A stretch of DNA of 36,446 nt from a bacterium (GTDB lineage: Bacteria; Patescibacteriota; Minisyncoccia; Sungbacterales; HO2-52-23): positions 1 to 36,446 of the forward strand of contig JAUYPW010000019.1 in NCBI GenBank assembly GCA_030697525.1, written 5' to 3'. The notes beneath the pieces are model-generated. The model saw only the letters and a program-made list of their open reading frames with translations, was not told the DNA's origin and searched no databases. Made by a program: the position numbers and the translations under genes. Position 1 is the first letter of the stretch. Each line of letters opens with the position of its first letter. Below are positions 15,798 to 23,008 of this stretch, piece after piece.

Positions 15798-17024
15798 CTG
15801 GCTCGCAACATTATAACAGCGCTAGATGTCGGCACCTCTACCGTACAGGTGGTTGTGGCCGAAAAGAAAAAGGAGGGTGGCCTCCAAATTTTAGGCACGG
15901 GCGCTTCTCCTTCTTATGGGGTTCGCCGAGGGGTCGTGGTTGATTTGGAGGATACAATCAGCTCTATTCGTCATGCGCTTGAGGATGCCAAAAAAGCGGC
16001 GCAAGTTTCAGTCAGGCGGACATGGCTTTCTATTGGGGGATCGCATGTATCAGTATCTTCCTCACGGGGGGTGGTGGCCGTGTCTCGTGCGGACGGAGAG
16101 ATTTCTCCTGAAGATGTAAACCGAGCTATTTCGGCAGCCGAAACTTTCATACCTAAAAATCCTAACAGGGAAATTATCCACATGATTCCTCGAGATTTCA
16201 GGGTGGATCATGAGCCTGGTATCAAAAACCCTATTGGTATGCATGGGGTAAGACTGGAGGTGGACACTCTAGTGATTGATTGCTCAACCCCGTTTCTAAA
16301 AAATCTTTTCAAGTGTGTGGAAGGGGCCGGTCTTGCTATTGAAGATTATGTTTTTTCTCCTCTGGCTGCTTCAGAGGTGGTCTTAAGCAAAAGGCAAAAA
16401 GAGTTGGGAACGGTTTTGGTGGATATCGGGGGAGGAACAGCTAGTTTTATAGTTTTTGAAGAAGGGGTTCCGATTCATGCCGGTGTTTTCCCTATAGGCG
16501 GAGGACATATAACCAACGATGTGGCTATCGGTTTCCGGACCCACGTGGATGTAGCTGAGAAAATAAAATTATCTTACGGTTCATGTTTCTCGCAGGAGTT
16601 TACCAAAAAAGACGCCATAAGACTTGCTGAATTTGTGGAGGGGGAGGAAGCTATTTTTTCCAGAAAAGAACTTGCCGAGATAGTTGAAGCCAGACTCAAA
16701 GATGTTCTTGAGTTGCTGCAAAAAGATTTACGGAGAATAAATAGAAACCAGCTTCTTCCGGCCGGAGTGGTTTTGGTTGGTGGCTCATCTCTTCTTCCCG
16801 GAGTTGTGGGTTTGGCCAAAAGAGAAATGAGATTACCAGTGGAGCTTGGAACTTTTCAAGATTTGGGGTCGGAATTTAGTCCGGAAGAGTCTCTTGGTCT
16901 GGCTACGGTTTTGGGCACGGTGCGCTGGGCCGAAAACCAGCTTGCCCAGCCAAGTTTTTGGGGCAGAGCCTCACGCCGAAGTCAGAATTCTTTCATGAAG
17001 TGGCTGAAGTCGTTGTTGCCATAA
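15798..17024 (+). CDS. ftsA: Cell division protein FtsA (non-ATG start)
   Basis: Actin-like protein that tethers FtsZ to the membrane. The phosphate-1 motif ITALDVGTSTV lies upstream of the first ATG/GTG/TTG available in frame (GTG 15849). The reading frame is open back to a TAG at 15747, so translation must begin at a non-standard codon. CTG 15798 gives LARNIITALDVGTS, matching typical FtsA N-termini; ATT 15807 or 15810 are alternatives. Later motifs are VDIGGGTASFIVFEEG (phosphate 2) and VVLVGGSSLLPGV (adenosine). A C-terminal amphipathic helix (RRSQNSFMKWLKSLLP) fits membrane binding. A terminator follows. ftsZ is not adjacent. Confidence 0.9.
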   Translation: MARNIITALDVGTSTVQVVVAEKKKEGGLQILGTGASPSYGVRRGVVVDLEDTISSIRHALEDAKKAAQVSVRRTWLSIGGSHVSVSSSRGVVAVSRADGEISPEDVNRAISAAETFIPKNPNREIIHMIPRDFRVDHEPGIKNPIGMHGVRLEVDTLVIDCSTPFLKNLFKCVEGAGLAIEDYVFSPLAASEVVLSKRQKELGTVLVDIGGGTASFIVFEEGVPIHAGVFPIGGGHITNDVAIGFRTHVDVAEKIKLSYGSCFSQEFTKKDAIRLAEFVEGEEAIFSRKELAEIVEARLKDVLELLQKDLRRINRNQLLPAGVVLVGGSSLLPGVVGLAKREMRLPVELGTFQDLGSEFSPEESLGLATVLGTVRWAENQLAQPSFWGRASRRSQNSFMKWLKSLLP

Positions 17025-17048
17025 TCAATTTATATTATTTGAAATCAA

Positions 17049-17072
17049 AAAACCCACCAAAAGGTGGGTTTT
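17049..17072. terminator. Bidirectional terminator between ftsA and the convergent gene
   Basis: AAAACCCACC-AAAA-GGTGGGTTTT, a perfect 10-bp stem with A/T tracts on both sides, lying between two convergent genes. Confidence 0.85.
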
Positions 17073-17076
17073 AAAA

Positions 17077-17484
17077 TTACCAACTTATTTCTATTTTGAG
17101 ATGGGTTTGGTTTCCATAGTCGTCATTACTTCCACATCTTGGATCATAGCTGGTTTTGAAAGTTGCTTTGTAGCTCTCTTTTTCCAGAAGTCGTACAGCT
17201 TCGCATACATAAAATGAATCTCTTTTGGGCACGGGACCATTACCTTCGTATGAGCCACAATGGATAACAGTATCTTTTTTTCCTTGAGCGACTGCCTCAT
17301 CAATTTCCTTTAGGCATTTGGGAAACAAATAACTCCTTGCTCTTTTTTTCATTTCTTTCAGCAGTGCAAGATTTTTTACCGCTTCTATACGACGTCTTTC
17401 CAGTCTATCTATTTCCAGTCGTTCTTGAGCCACGATTGTTTCCTCTAGGCTCAACCTGGCTCTACTCTTTTTTGTTTTAGCCAC
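17077..17484 (-). CDS. Unknown 135-aa basic protein
   Basis: No family recognised. The first ~70 residues are highly charged and helical (EETIVAQERLEIDRLERRRIEAVKNLALLKEMKKRARSY), a probable coiled coil. The second half is more polar with three cysteines (HCGSYEGN, YVCEAV, PRCGSND) and ends in a beta-like segment HLKIEISW. I prefer GTG 17484 (VAKTKKSRARL), which follows a G-rich Shine-Dalgarno-like tract; an ATG at 17514 would add 10 residues encoded by that tract. No signal peptide or membrane helix is seen. It sits alone on the minus strand between ftsA and palindrome E2. Confidence 0.65.
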   Translation of the reverse strand: MAKTKKSRARLSLEETIVAQERLEIDRLERRRIEAVKNLALLKEMKKRARSYLFPKCLKEIDEAVAQGKKDTVIHCGSYEGNGPVPKRDSFYVCEAVRLLEKESYKATFKTSYDPRCGSNDDYGNQTHLKIEISW

Positions 17485-17538
17485 GACACCCCCCCCTTTG
17501 TAAAAGAATGACAAAAATGGATAGCTACCTTAGATTAA

Positions 17539-17567
17539 CTAGTACTCTCTAGAAAAGACCAAGTCAA
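17539..17567 (-). promoter_or_regulatory. Possible promoter of the 135-aa gene
   Basis: Minus-strand TTGACT (17562-17567), 17 nt and TACTAG (17539-17544). The -10 is weak. It is followed by a leader of about 50 nt with the G-rich ribosome-binding tract. Confidence 0.4.
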
Positions 17568-17670
17568 GTCTATTAAACATTAGTGCATAACTTGTGGATT
17601 TTTTGTTTAAAAACAGTTGATAATTTTCCGTTTGTCAAGGGTTGTAAATGAAAAATCTATATGCTAGCTT

Positions 17671-17959
17671 GGAGAACAGGATTTGAACCAGTGTCAGCTT
17701 TAGAAGCTAAAAAATGAGATGATTTCGCGACACGACGACGAAGGTGTGTGTTTACACACACCGAGGAGGAGTAACAAACCTGCCTGCCGGTAGGCAGGGA
17801 AATCAACCATTTTTTAGCTTCCCCAGAGGGCGGGACAATTTTGACTATCTTCTGCGTTTCTTGTCGCTCGTGTATCTAAAGATACACTTCGCTCCTCGAG
17901 CCTTGAATATAGTCAAAATTGTCTCCGCTAAATTGATACTGGTTCAAATCCTGCTCTCC
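17671..17959. repeat. Large cloverleaf palindrome E2, relative of E1
   Basis: The outer stem pairs 17671-17696 with 17934-17959 (few mismatches) and again resembles a tRNA T-arm plus acceptor 3' strand (GGTTCAAATCC). Arm 1 pairs 17703-17716 with 17808-17821 (GAAGCTAAAAAATG, perfect). Its tip carries two hairpins: GGTGTGTGTTTACACACACC and CCTGCCTGCCGGTAGGCAGG. Arm 2 pairs 17834-17848 with 17909-17923 (GACAATTTTGACTAT, perfect) and is tipped by GTGTATCTAAAGATACAC (17870-17887). The arm-2 core is nearly identical to that of E1 (159-219), but all stems differ. The element occupies most of the gene-free stretch 17515-18025 between ftsA and ftsZ. Confidence 0.85.
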
Positions 17960-17988
17960 TTGGTGAATAGCTAAATCTAGGTGACTAT

Positions 17989-18017
17989 TTCAAATTTTTT
18001 GCTTTTAATTTTTTAAT
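17989..18017 (+). promoter_or_regulatory. Putative ftsZ promoter
   Basis: TTCAAA (17989-17994), 17 nt and TTTAAT (18012-18017), followed by 8 nt to the ATG. It lies just outside palindrome E2. The surrounding sequence is AT-rich, so the match is less specific than others. Confidence 0.4.
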
Positions 18018-18025
18018 TTGTCAAG

Positions 18026-19186
18026 ATGCCCCAGTCTAAACCAGACATAGAAACATATGCTCGGATAAAAGTAGTGGGTGTTGGCGGTGGCGGCGGTAAA
18101 GCGGTTAGCCGCATGATTGACCACAAAATTCATGGGGTGGATTTTATTACGATTAATACCGACGCCCAGGATTTACACTTTACTAAAGCCAAAACCAAAA
18201 TCCATGTGGGGAAAAATCTTACCAGAGGCTTGGGCGCTGGTATGAATCCGGAAGTGGGTAAACAGGCTTCCGAAGAAAACAGAGACGAAATTCATGAAGC
18301 TCTAAAAGGCGCTGACATGGTTTTTTTAACCTGCGGTTTGGGAGGAGGAACCGGATCGGGCGCCTCTCCTGTTGTAGCGGAAGTTGCGCGCGATGCGGGG
18401 GCTTTGACTATTGGCGTAGTTACTAAACCATTTTCTTTTGAGGGGGCGCAAAGAGCGCGAATTGCGGATGAGGCTTGGAATTTATTGCGGGAAAGAGTGG
18501 ATGCGCTTATTACTATTCATAATGACCGAATTATTAATTTGATAACCAAAGACACATCTTTACTTGACTCTTTTGTGGTTTGCGATGATGTTTTGCGTCA
18601 AGCCGTACAGGGAATTTCGGATCTGATAGTCACCCCCGGAATAATCAACGTTGATTTTGCCGACGTGCGGGCGATTATGCATGATACCGGATCGGCTCTT
18701 ATGGGTGTCGGTGTAGCTTCGGGCGAAGACAGGGCTATTGCCGCGGCCAAATCGGCAGTGAGTTCTCCCTTGCTTGATATTTCTATAAATGGAGCGCGAG
18801 GGGTTCTCTTTAATGTATCCGGTGGGCAAGATCTGACTATGTGGGAGATAAATGAAGCCGCCAAGGTCATAACCGAGAGTATTGATAAAGATGCTAAGGT
18901 TATTTTCGGAGCCGTGCATGATGATCGGCTCAAAAAGGGAGAGATAAAAATAACAGTTATTGCCACTGGTTTTAGCGGAGGGAGTAACAGCAATACCTCT
19001 TCTACAAATAGAAATTTTCAGCTACCTCTTGGTAAAGAAGAAAGAAGTCCGGAGGCAAGGAGGATGGAAACAATTCAGAGGCAAGATTTTTCCAAAGATC
19101 GTCCTACCAGTACACCTCCGGGCGGTAATCCAGGAGAAGAAGAGTGGGACATGGTACCGGCGTTTTTGCGACGCAAAGGTAAATGA
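18026..19186 (+). CDS. ftsZ: Cell division GTPase FtsZ
   Basis: Tubulin-like GTPase that polymerises into the division ring. The nucleotide-binding start IKVVGVGGGGGKAVSRM, the tubulin signature GLGGGTGSGASPV and the T7 loop NVDFADVRAIM are intact. After about 325 residues of core comes a linker rich in Ser/Asn/Pro/Arg. The protein ends with EWDMVPAFLRRKGK, matching the conserved FtsZ tail that binds FtsA. The length of 386 aa is normal. It has its own likely promoter, since a minus-strand gene, a terminator and palindrome E2 separate it from ftsA. Confidence 0.97.
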   Translation: MPQSKPDIETYARIKVVGVGGGGGKAVSRMIDHKIHGVDFITINTDAQDLHFTKAKTKIHVGKNLTRGLGAGMNPEVGKQASEENRDEIHEALKGADMVFLTCGLGGGTGSGASPVVAEVARDAGALTIGVVTKPFSFEGAQRARIADEAWNLLRERVDALITIHNDRIINLITKDTSLLDSFVVCDDVLRQAVQGISDLIVTPGIINVDFADVRAIMHDTGSALMGVGVASGEDRAIAAAKSAVSSPLLDISINGARGVLFNVSGGQDLTMWEINEAAKVITESIDKDAKVIFGAVHDDRLKKGEIKITVIATGFSGGSNSNTSSTNRNFQLPLGKEERSPEARRMETIQRQDFSKDRPTSTPPGGNPGEEEWDMVPAFLRRKGK

Positions 19187-19217
19187 CTCGCAAGCATGGA
19201 TCCCTATTACTGTTTCG

Positions 19218-19360
19218 CGGCTCTCGGGTATCCTGATTTCAGACACGACTCGGTTACTCCTGCGGTAGCCTCGCTAATAGTCGGACGAAGTTTTTGTGCT
19301 AAGAAGCACAATCCAAGCAAACTTCGTCCTCCGTTGTCTTCAACCAGGATACCCTCGCCC
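19218..19360. repeat. Cloverleaf palindrome E3 downstream of ftsZ
   Basis: The outer stem GGGTATCCTG (19226-19235) / CAGGATACCC (19345-19354) is perfect and continues inward with mismatches for about 10 more pairs. One arm is GGTTAC/GTAGCC (19252-19270, one mismatch). The other is GGACGAAGTTT (19283-19293) with AAACTTCGTCC (19319-19329), tipped by TTGTGCTAAGAAGCACAA (19294-19311). The architecture is like E1/E2 but the sequence is unrelated. It fills most of the 295-nt ftsZ to 19482 gap. Confidence 0.8.
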
Positions 19361-19421
19361 CGCTTGAATGTATGTTTGACCATATCTGCTCGCTCGAAGC
19401 ATTCTAGAAGAGGATTAGGAT

Positions 19422-19451
19422 TTGACAAAATAGCACCGATAGTGCTATTTT
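19422..19451 (+). promoter_or_regulatory. Promoter with embedded palindrome (or ftsZ terminator)
   Basis: TTGACA (19422-19427), 18 nt and TATTTT (19446-19451). The spacer holds AATAGCAC-CGATA-GTGCTATT (19429-19449), an 8-bp inverted repeat. Followed by a T-run, it could equally be a rho-independent terminator for ftsZ. GGAGGG lies downstream, 4 nt before ATG 19482. Confidence 0.5.
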
Positions 19452-19481
19452 TTGTTTGGATATTTAACAAAGGAGGGTTTA

Positions 19482-19802
19482 ATGGCTGTTGAAAGCATGG
19501 CTGAACAAGGGGTGGTAAAAGAAGATACGGTTGAGGCTTTTTGGGTGATTGAAGACAAAGACGATGAACGGGGAGGAGTTTACTCTACGGTTAAGGGTTT
19601 TCTGGTGCCATCCTTAAATAATCTTTTTTTCACTCCGGATCTCGGTGTGGTTGAGCAGGGTTACAGAGATCATGAAAGTGGTAAATGGGAAATCCGTTTG
19701 GGTGAAAAAATTATGGCTCCGACACATATAGTTTTTAAGGTGGTAAATATCGCCAATTTCCGTGGGCAGATTGATGGTTGGCTCAAACAAGTAAGACTTT
19801 AG
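19482..19802 (+). CDS. Unknown 106-aa acidic protein
   Basis: No family recognised. ATG 19482 follows AAAGGAGGG with a short spacer, one of the few strong Shine-Dalgarno sequences in the window. The protein is acidic at the N-terminus (GVVKEDTVEAFWVIEDKDDERGG) and predicted alpha/beta. It has a repeated hydrophobic pattern (GFLVPSLNNLFFTP, HIVFKVVNIANFRGQIDGW) and no signal peptide or membrane helix. A good terminator follows at once, so it is monocistronic. Its own promoter and strong ribosome-binding site suggest high or switchable expression. Confidence 0.75.
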   Translation: MAVESMAEQGVVKEDTVEAFWVIEDKDDERGGVYSTVKGFLVPSLNNLFFTPDLGVVEQGYRDHESGKWEIRLGEKIMAPTHIVFKVVNIANFRGQIDGWLKQVRL

Positions 19803-19820
19803 AAATTTTATAAAAATTTT

Positions 19821-19844
19821 AGTCCAGCATTGCTGGGCTTTTTT
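19821..19844 (+). terminator. Terminator after the 106-aa gene
   Basis: AGTCCAGCA followed by TGCTGGGCT forms a short GC-rich hairpin, then a run of six T. Confidence 0.75.
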
Positions 19845-19890
19845 GTTCCTGAAAACATCATAAGTGACGTGTAGAGTCAACAATTGGCAC

Positions 19891-19899
19891 TTATCCACA
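19891..19899 (+). promoter_or_regulatory. DnaA box 1
   Basis: A perfect TTATCCACA nonamer, about 155 nt upstream of the nrdJ start and in the same orientation as box 2. Confidence 0.6.
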
Positions 19900-19992
19900 G
19901 AAAATTTTTGTAGACTTTCGGTGGAAGGGTTAAGATAATTACTCAGTTTAATTTTTTTGATTGTTCTTTGATAAAAAACTGACCCAAAAATG

Positions 19993-20001
19993 TTATCCAC
20001 A
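19993..20001 (+). promoter_or_regulatory. DnaA box 2, next to the nrdJ -35
   Basis: A second perfect TTATCCACA, ending 8 nt before the -35 of the nrdJ promoter, a position suited to direct regulation by DnaA. Confidence 0.65.
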
Positions 20002-20009
20002 GGTAAATT

Positions 20010-20037
20010 TTGGCATCTGCCAAGGAAGGAGTAAAAT
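20010..20037 (+). promoter_or_regulatory. nrdJ promoter (near-leaderless spacing)
   Basis: TTGGCA (20010-20015), 16 nt and TAAAAT (20032-20037), then 9 nt to ATG 20047. The AGGAAGGAG at 20022-20030 lies upstream of the -10, so it would not be in the transcript. Confidence 0.55.
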
Positions 20038-20046
20038 AGTTCTACT

Positions 20047-22431
20047 ATGGACAACAAAAACAAAAAAAATCCGCTCCGCCAGTCGGCGGATGGCGGAAAA
20101 AATTCAAGCGGCGCGAAAGTAGCCGCTCAAAACATCTTCGGATCTATCCGCAAAAGGGATGGCAGGGTGGTTTCTTTCGATCAAGGACGGATCACCAGAG
20201 CCATTTATCGAGCTATGCAGGCTATCGGCGAAGGAAATCTTTCCAAAGACCCTGCTTTTATATCCGACAAGGTTATGAAGTCTTTGCTTAAGAAATTTCC
20301 GGCTACCTATACCCCTAATATTGAGGAAATACAGGATGCGGTGGAGGAAGCTTTGATCTTGTCAGATTTTCCCAAAACAGCCAAAGCATATATCCTCTAT
20401 CGTCAACAAAGATTTCAGGTGCGCGAAAAAGGAAAAATGATTCCGGAGAAGGTTAAAAAGCTGACTGAGGAATCTAAAAAATATTTCCGTAGTCCGCTGT
20501 CGGAATTTGTATATTATCGTTCATATTCCCGCTGGATTGAGGACGAAGGAAGGCGAGAGACGTGGATTGAAAGCATCGACCGTTATGTTAATTTCATGAA
20601 GGAAAATATCGGTGATTCTTTAAAGACGGAGGAATATGAGGAGATACGCGAAGCTATACTGCGCCAAGAAGTTATGCCCTCTATGCGCCTTGTCTGGAGT
20701 GCGGGCAGGGCGGCGCGTAAGACCAATGTCGCGGCTTATAACTGTTCTTTTATAGCTCCCACGCGCTTGCAAGATCTGCCGGAAATTATGTATTTATCCA
20801 TGTGTGGTACCGGAGTTGGCTTTTCAGTGGAAAGCCAAAATGTCCAGCGATTTCCTATTATAAAACTTCAACAGAATGGGAGAAAGATAAAAATTCCGAC
20901 ACACGTAGTTGAAGACAGCAAAGAGGGTTGGTGTGATGCCCTGAAGCTTGGTCTTAAAACTTGGTATAACGGTCAGGATGTGGTTTTTGATTATTCTAAC
21001 TTAAGACCGGCTGGCGCCCCCCTATTTACCATGGGAGGCAGAAGTTCCGGACCAGATCCTTTGCGTGCTTTGCTTGATTTTGCCCGTGCCAAAATACTAT
21101 CCAAGCAAGGCAAAAGGTTAAGTAATATAGATGTGCATGATGTCATCTGCAAGATAGGTGAAGTGGTGGTTTCTGGCGGAGTTCGTCGGAGCGCTCTTAT
21201 TTCTTTATCTGACTTGGATGATCAGGAAATGCGTTTAGCCAAGGCGGGCCAGTTCTGGCTGAATAATTCCCAGCGCTCTATGGCGAATAATTCGGCGGTT
21301 TATAATCACCGTCCGTCCGCTACTCAATTTATGGAGGAGTGGCTTTCTTTGGCTCAAAGCGGATCTGGCGAGCGAGGGATTTTCAATCGCGGCGGGTTAA
21401 AAAGCCAATTACCGGCTCGCCGCTGGAAAGTTTTTGAAAAATACGCAGGCAAAGCCGGCACAAATCCATGCGGAGAAATTATTTTGCGGTCCAAGCAATT
21501 CTGTAATTTATCCGAAGTTGTATCCAGAGTGGAAGACACGGAGGAAACTCTGCTTAAAAAAATAAAAATTGCTACAATTTTGGGAACTTACCAATCAACT
21601 CTTACCCACTTTCCGTATCTTTCCAAAGATTGGAAAAATAACTGCGAAGAGGAAAGATTGCTTGGCGTTTCGGTGACCGGACAGTGGGATTGTCCGGCTG
21701 CCCGTAATCCGGAAGTCTTGGAAAAGTTAAAAAAATATGCGGTGGAAGTAAATAAAATTTATGCCAAACGAATGGGAATAAATCAGTCCACCTGTATTAC
21801 TTGCGTTAAGCCTTCAGGAACTGTGTCTCAATTGGTGGATGCGGCGTCAGGCATGCATCCTCGGCACGCGCCTTATTATATTCGACGTATAAGAATTTCG
21901 GCTACGGACAGACTTTTTCATATGATGAAAGACCAAAAATTTCCTTATCATCCGGAAGTGGGGCAGGCAGAAGGCTCGGCCAATACTTATGTCCTGGAGT
22001 TTCCGGTCAAAGCTCCTAAGGGTGCCGTCTTCAAAAACGATCTTACCGCGCTAGAGCAGCTTGAACATTGGAAAGTGATTAAGCAAAATTATACCGAGCA
22101 CAATCCTTCAGTTACCATTTCAGTGGGTGAGGGTGAATGGATTGAAGTGTCTAATTGGCTTTATAAAAACTGGGAAATTTTGGGAGGACTTTCTTTCTTG
22201 CCCAGATCAGATTTTGTTTACCAACTGGCTCCTTATGAGGATATTGATGAGAAGAAATACAATGAACTTCTAGCCAAAATGCCGGCCATAGATTTCTCTC
22301 AAATAATTGCTTACGAGGAAGAAGATGTTACGGAAGGAGCTAAAGAACTTGCCTGTGTGTCAGGGGTTTGTGAAATAGATTTTTCTACCGAAATGAAAGA
22401 CACCAAAGCGGAAGTCACAGTAGAAACTTAA
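20047..22431 (+). CDS. nrdJ: Adenosylcobalamin-dependent (class II) ribonucleotide reductase
   Basis: Converts ribonucleotides to deoxyribonucleotides with adenosylcobalamin as radical source. It has an N-terminal ATP-cone (about 34-125, KRDGRVVSFDQGRITRAI), then the ten-stranded barrel with YNCSF (first redox Cys), NPCGEI (C475 thiyl radical, E477) and KQFCNLSE (second redox Cys). A C-terminal C-x4-C shuttle (CVSGVC) resembles monomeric triphosphate reductases. 794 aa. The first ~30 residues are low-complexity and partly encoded by a short palindrome (20075-20090). It is probably co-transcribed with cobO 13 nt downstream. DnaA boxes lie upstream; I see no cobalamin riboswitch. Confidence 0.95.
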   Translation: MDNKNKKNPLRQSADGGKNSSGAKVAAQNIFGSIRKRDGRVVSFDQGRITRAIYRAMQAIGEGNLSKDPAFISDKVMKSLLKKFPATYTPNIEEIQDAVEEALILSDFPKTAKAYILYRQQRFQVREKGKMIPEKVKKLTEESKKYFRSPLSEFVYYRSYSRWIEDEGRRETWIESIDRYVNFMKENIGDSLKTEEYEEIREAILRQEVMPSMRLVWSAGRAARKTNVAAYNCSFIAPTRLQDLPEIMYLSMCGTGVGFSVESQNVQRFPIIKLQQNGRKIKIPTHVVEDSKEGWCDALKLGLKTWYNGQDVVFDYSNLRPAGAPLFTMGGRSSGPDPLRALLDFARAKILSKQGKRLSNIDVHDVICKIGEVVVSGGVRRSALISLSDLDDQEMRLAKAGQFWLNNSQRSMANNSAVYNHRPSATQFMEEWLSLAQSGSGERGIFNRGGLKSQLPARRWKVFEKYAGKAGTNPCGEIILRSKQFCNLSEVVSRVEDTEETLLKKIKIATILGTYQSTLTHFPYLSKDWKNNCEEERLLGVSVTGQWDCPAARNPEVLEKLKKYAVEVNKIYAKRMGINQSTCITCVKPSGTVSQLVDAASGMHPRHAPYYIRRIRISATDRLFHMMKDQKFPYHPEVGQAEGSANTYVLEFPVKAPKGAVFKNDLTALEQLEHWKVIKQNYTEHNPSVTISVGEGEWIEVSNWLYKNWEILGGLSFLPRSDFVYQLAPYEDIDEKKYNELLAKMPAIDFSQIIAYEEEDVTEGAKELACVSGVCEIDFSTEMKDTKAEVTVET
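20075..20097. repeat. Short palindrome in the nrdJ N-terminal codons
   Basis: TCCGCC-AGTC-GGCGGA followed by a partial third copy, TGGCGGA. It encodes part of the non-conserved PLRQSADGG segment before the ATP-cone and looks like a small repeat insertion tolerated near the start. Confidence 0.55.
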
Positions 22432-22444
22432 GAGGTCTCTAAAA

Positions 22445-22972
22445 ATGCTCTATATATTTACCGGAAACGGCAAGGGAAAAACGACTGCGGCACTGGGTGC
22501 GGCCATGCGTGCGGTTGGCGAAGGAAAGAAGGTTTTGATGGTGCAGTTTATAAAAGGGCCGTGGAAATCGGGGGAAGATGAAGCTTATAAAAAGCTTGCC
22601 CCCGATTTTAAATTGGTGAAAATGGGGAAGGGTTTCGTGGGAATTCTGGGAGACAAACTTCCCCGCGAAGAGCATGAAAAGGCGGCGGAAGAAGCTTTGA
22701 AATATGCCCAGCAGGAAGCTGAAAGTAAAAACTGGGATATTCTAATTTTAGACGAAATCAACAACGCTGTTAGTTTAAATTTGATTTCTGTCCAAAAGGT
22801 TTTGGATTTTTTAGAACTAGTCGCTAGTCGCTATCCACTAGTCACCATTATCCTCACCGGTCGCGATGCTCCGATTGAATTTATAGATAGAGCCGATTTG
22901 GTGACCGAAATGAAAGATATTAAACATCCTTTTTATGAAGGAATAAAAGGAAAGCGGGGGTTGGAATATTAG
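22445..22972 (+). CDS. cobO: ATP:corrinoid adenosyltransferase (CobO/BtuR type)
   Basis: Transfers the adenosyl group of ATP to cob(I)alamin or cobinamide, forming the coenzyme that NrdJ needs. It has the family P-loop GNGKGKTTAALGAAMRA near the N-terminus, VLMVQFIKGPWKSGEDEA, and the Walker B-like DILILDEINNAVSLNLI. The length is 175 aa. Codons for about residues 123-134 (LELVASRYPLVT) are made of CTAGTCGCTAGTC-type mini-repeat. It directly follows nrdJ with an AAGAGG ribosome-binding site. No other corrinoid gene is in the window, consistent with salvage. Confidence 0.92.
   Translation: MLYIFTGNGKGKTTAALGAAMRAVGEGKKVLMVQFIKGPWKSGEDEAYKKLAPDFKLVKMGKGFVGILGDKLPREEHEKAAEEALKYAQQEAESKNWDILILDEINNAVSLNLISVQKVLDFLELVASRYPLVTIILTGRDAPIEFIDRADLVTEMKDIKHPFYEGIKGKRGLEY
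22813..22844. repeat. CTAGTC mini-repeat inside cobO
   Basis: GAACTAGTCGCTAGTCGCTATCC then ACTAGTCAC. The sequence style is the same as the tracts upstream of rpsJ (35681-35725) and fusA (31793-31843), here translated in frame within CobO. Confidence 0.6.
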
Positions 22973-23008
22973 GTCGCTATCGTTTAAATCTCATGTTACT
23001 ATATCCGC

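Noticed and set aside
15849-17024. ftsA starting at GTG 15849
   Set aside because: It would remove LDVGTSTVQ, the phosphate-1 loop present in all FtsA proteins.
19843-20046. Cobalamin riboswitch upstream of nrdJ
   Set aside because: No B12-box-like conserved core is visible, and the promoter lies too close to the start to leave a leader.
19843-20046. Replication origin
   Set aside because: Only two DnaA boxes, no AT-rich unwinding repeats and no dnaA/dnaN next to it; promoter regulation explains the boxes better. parAB nearby is not sufficient.
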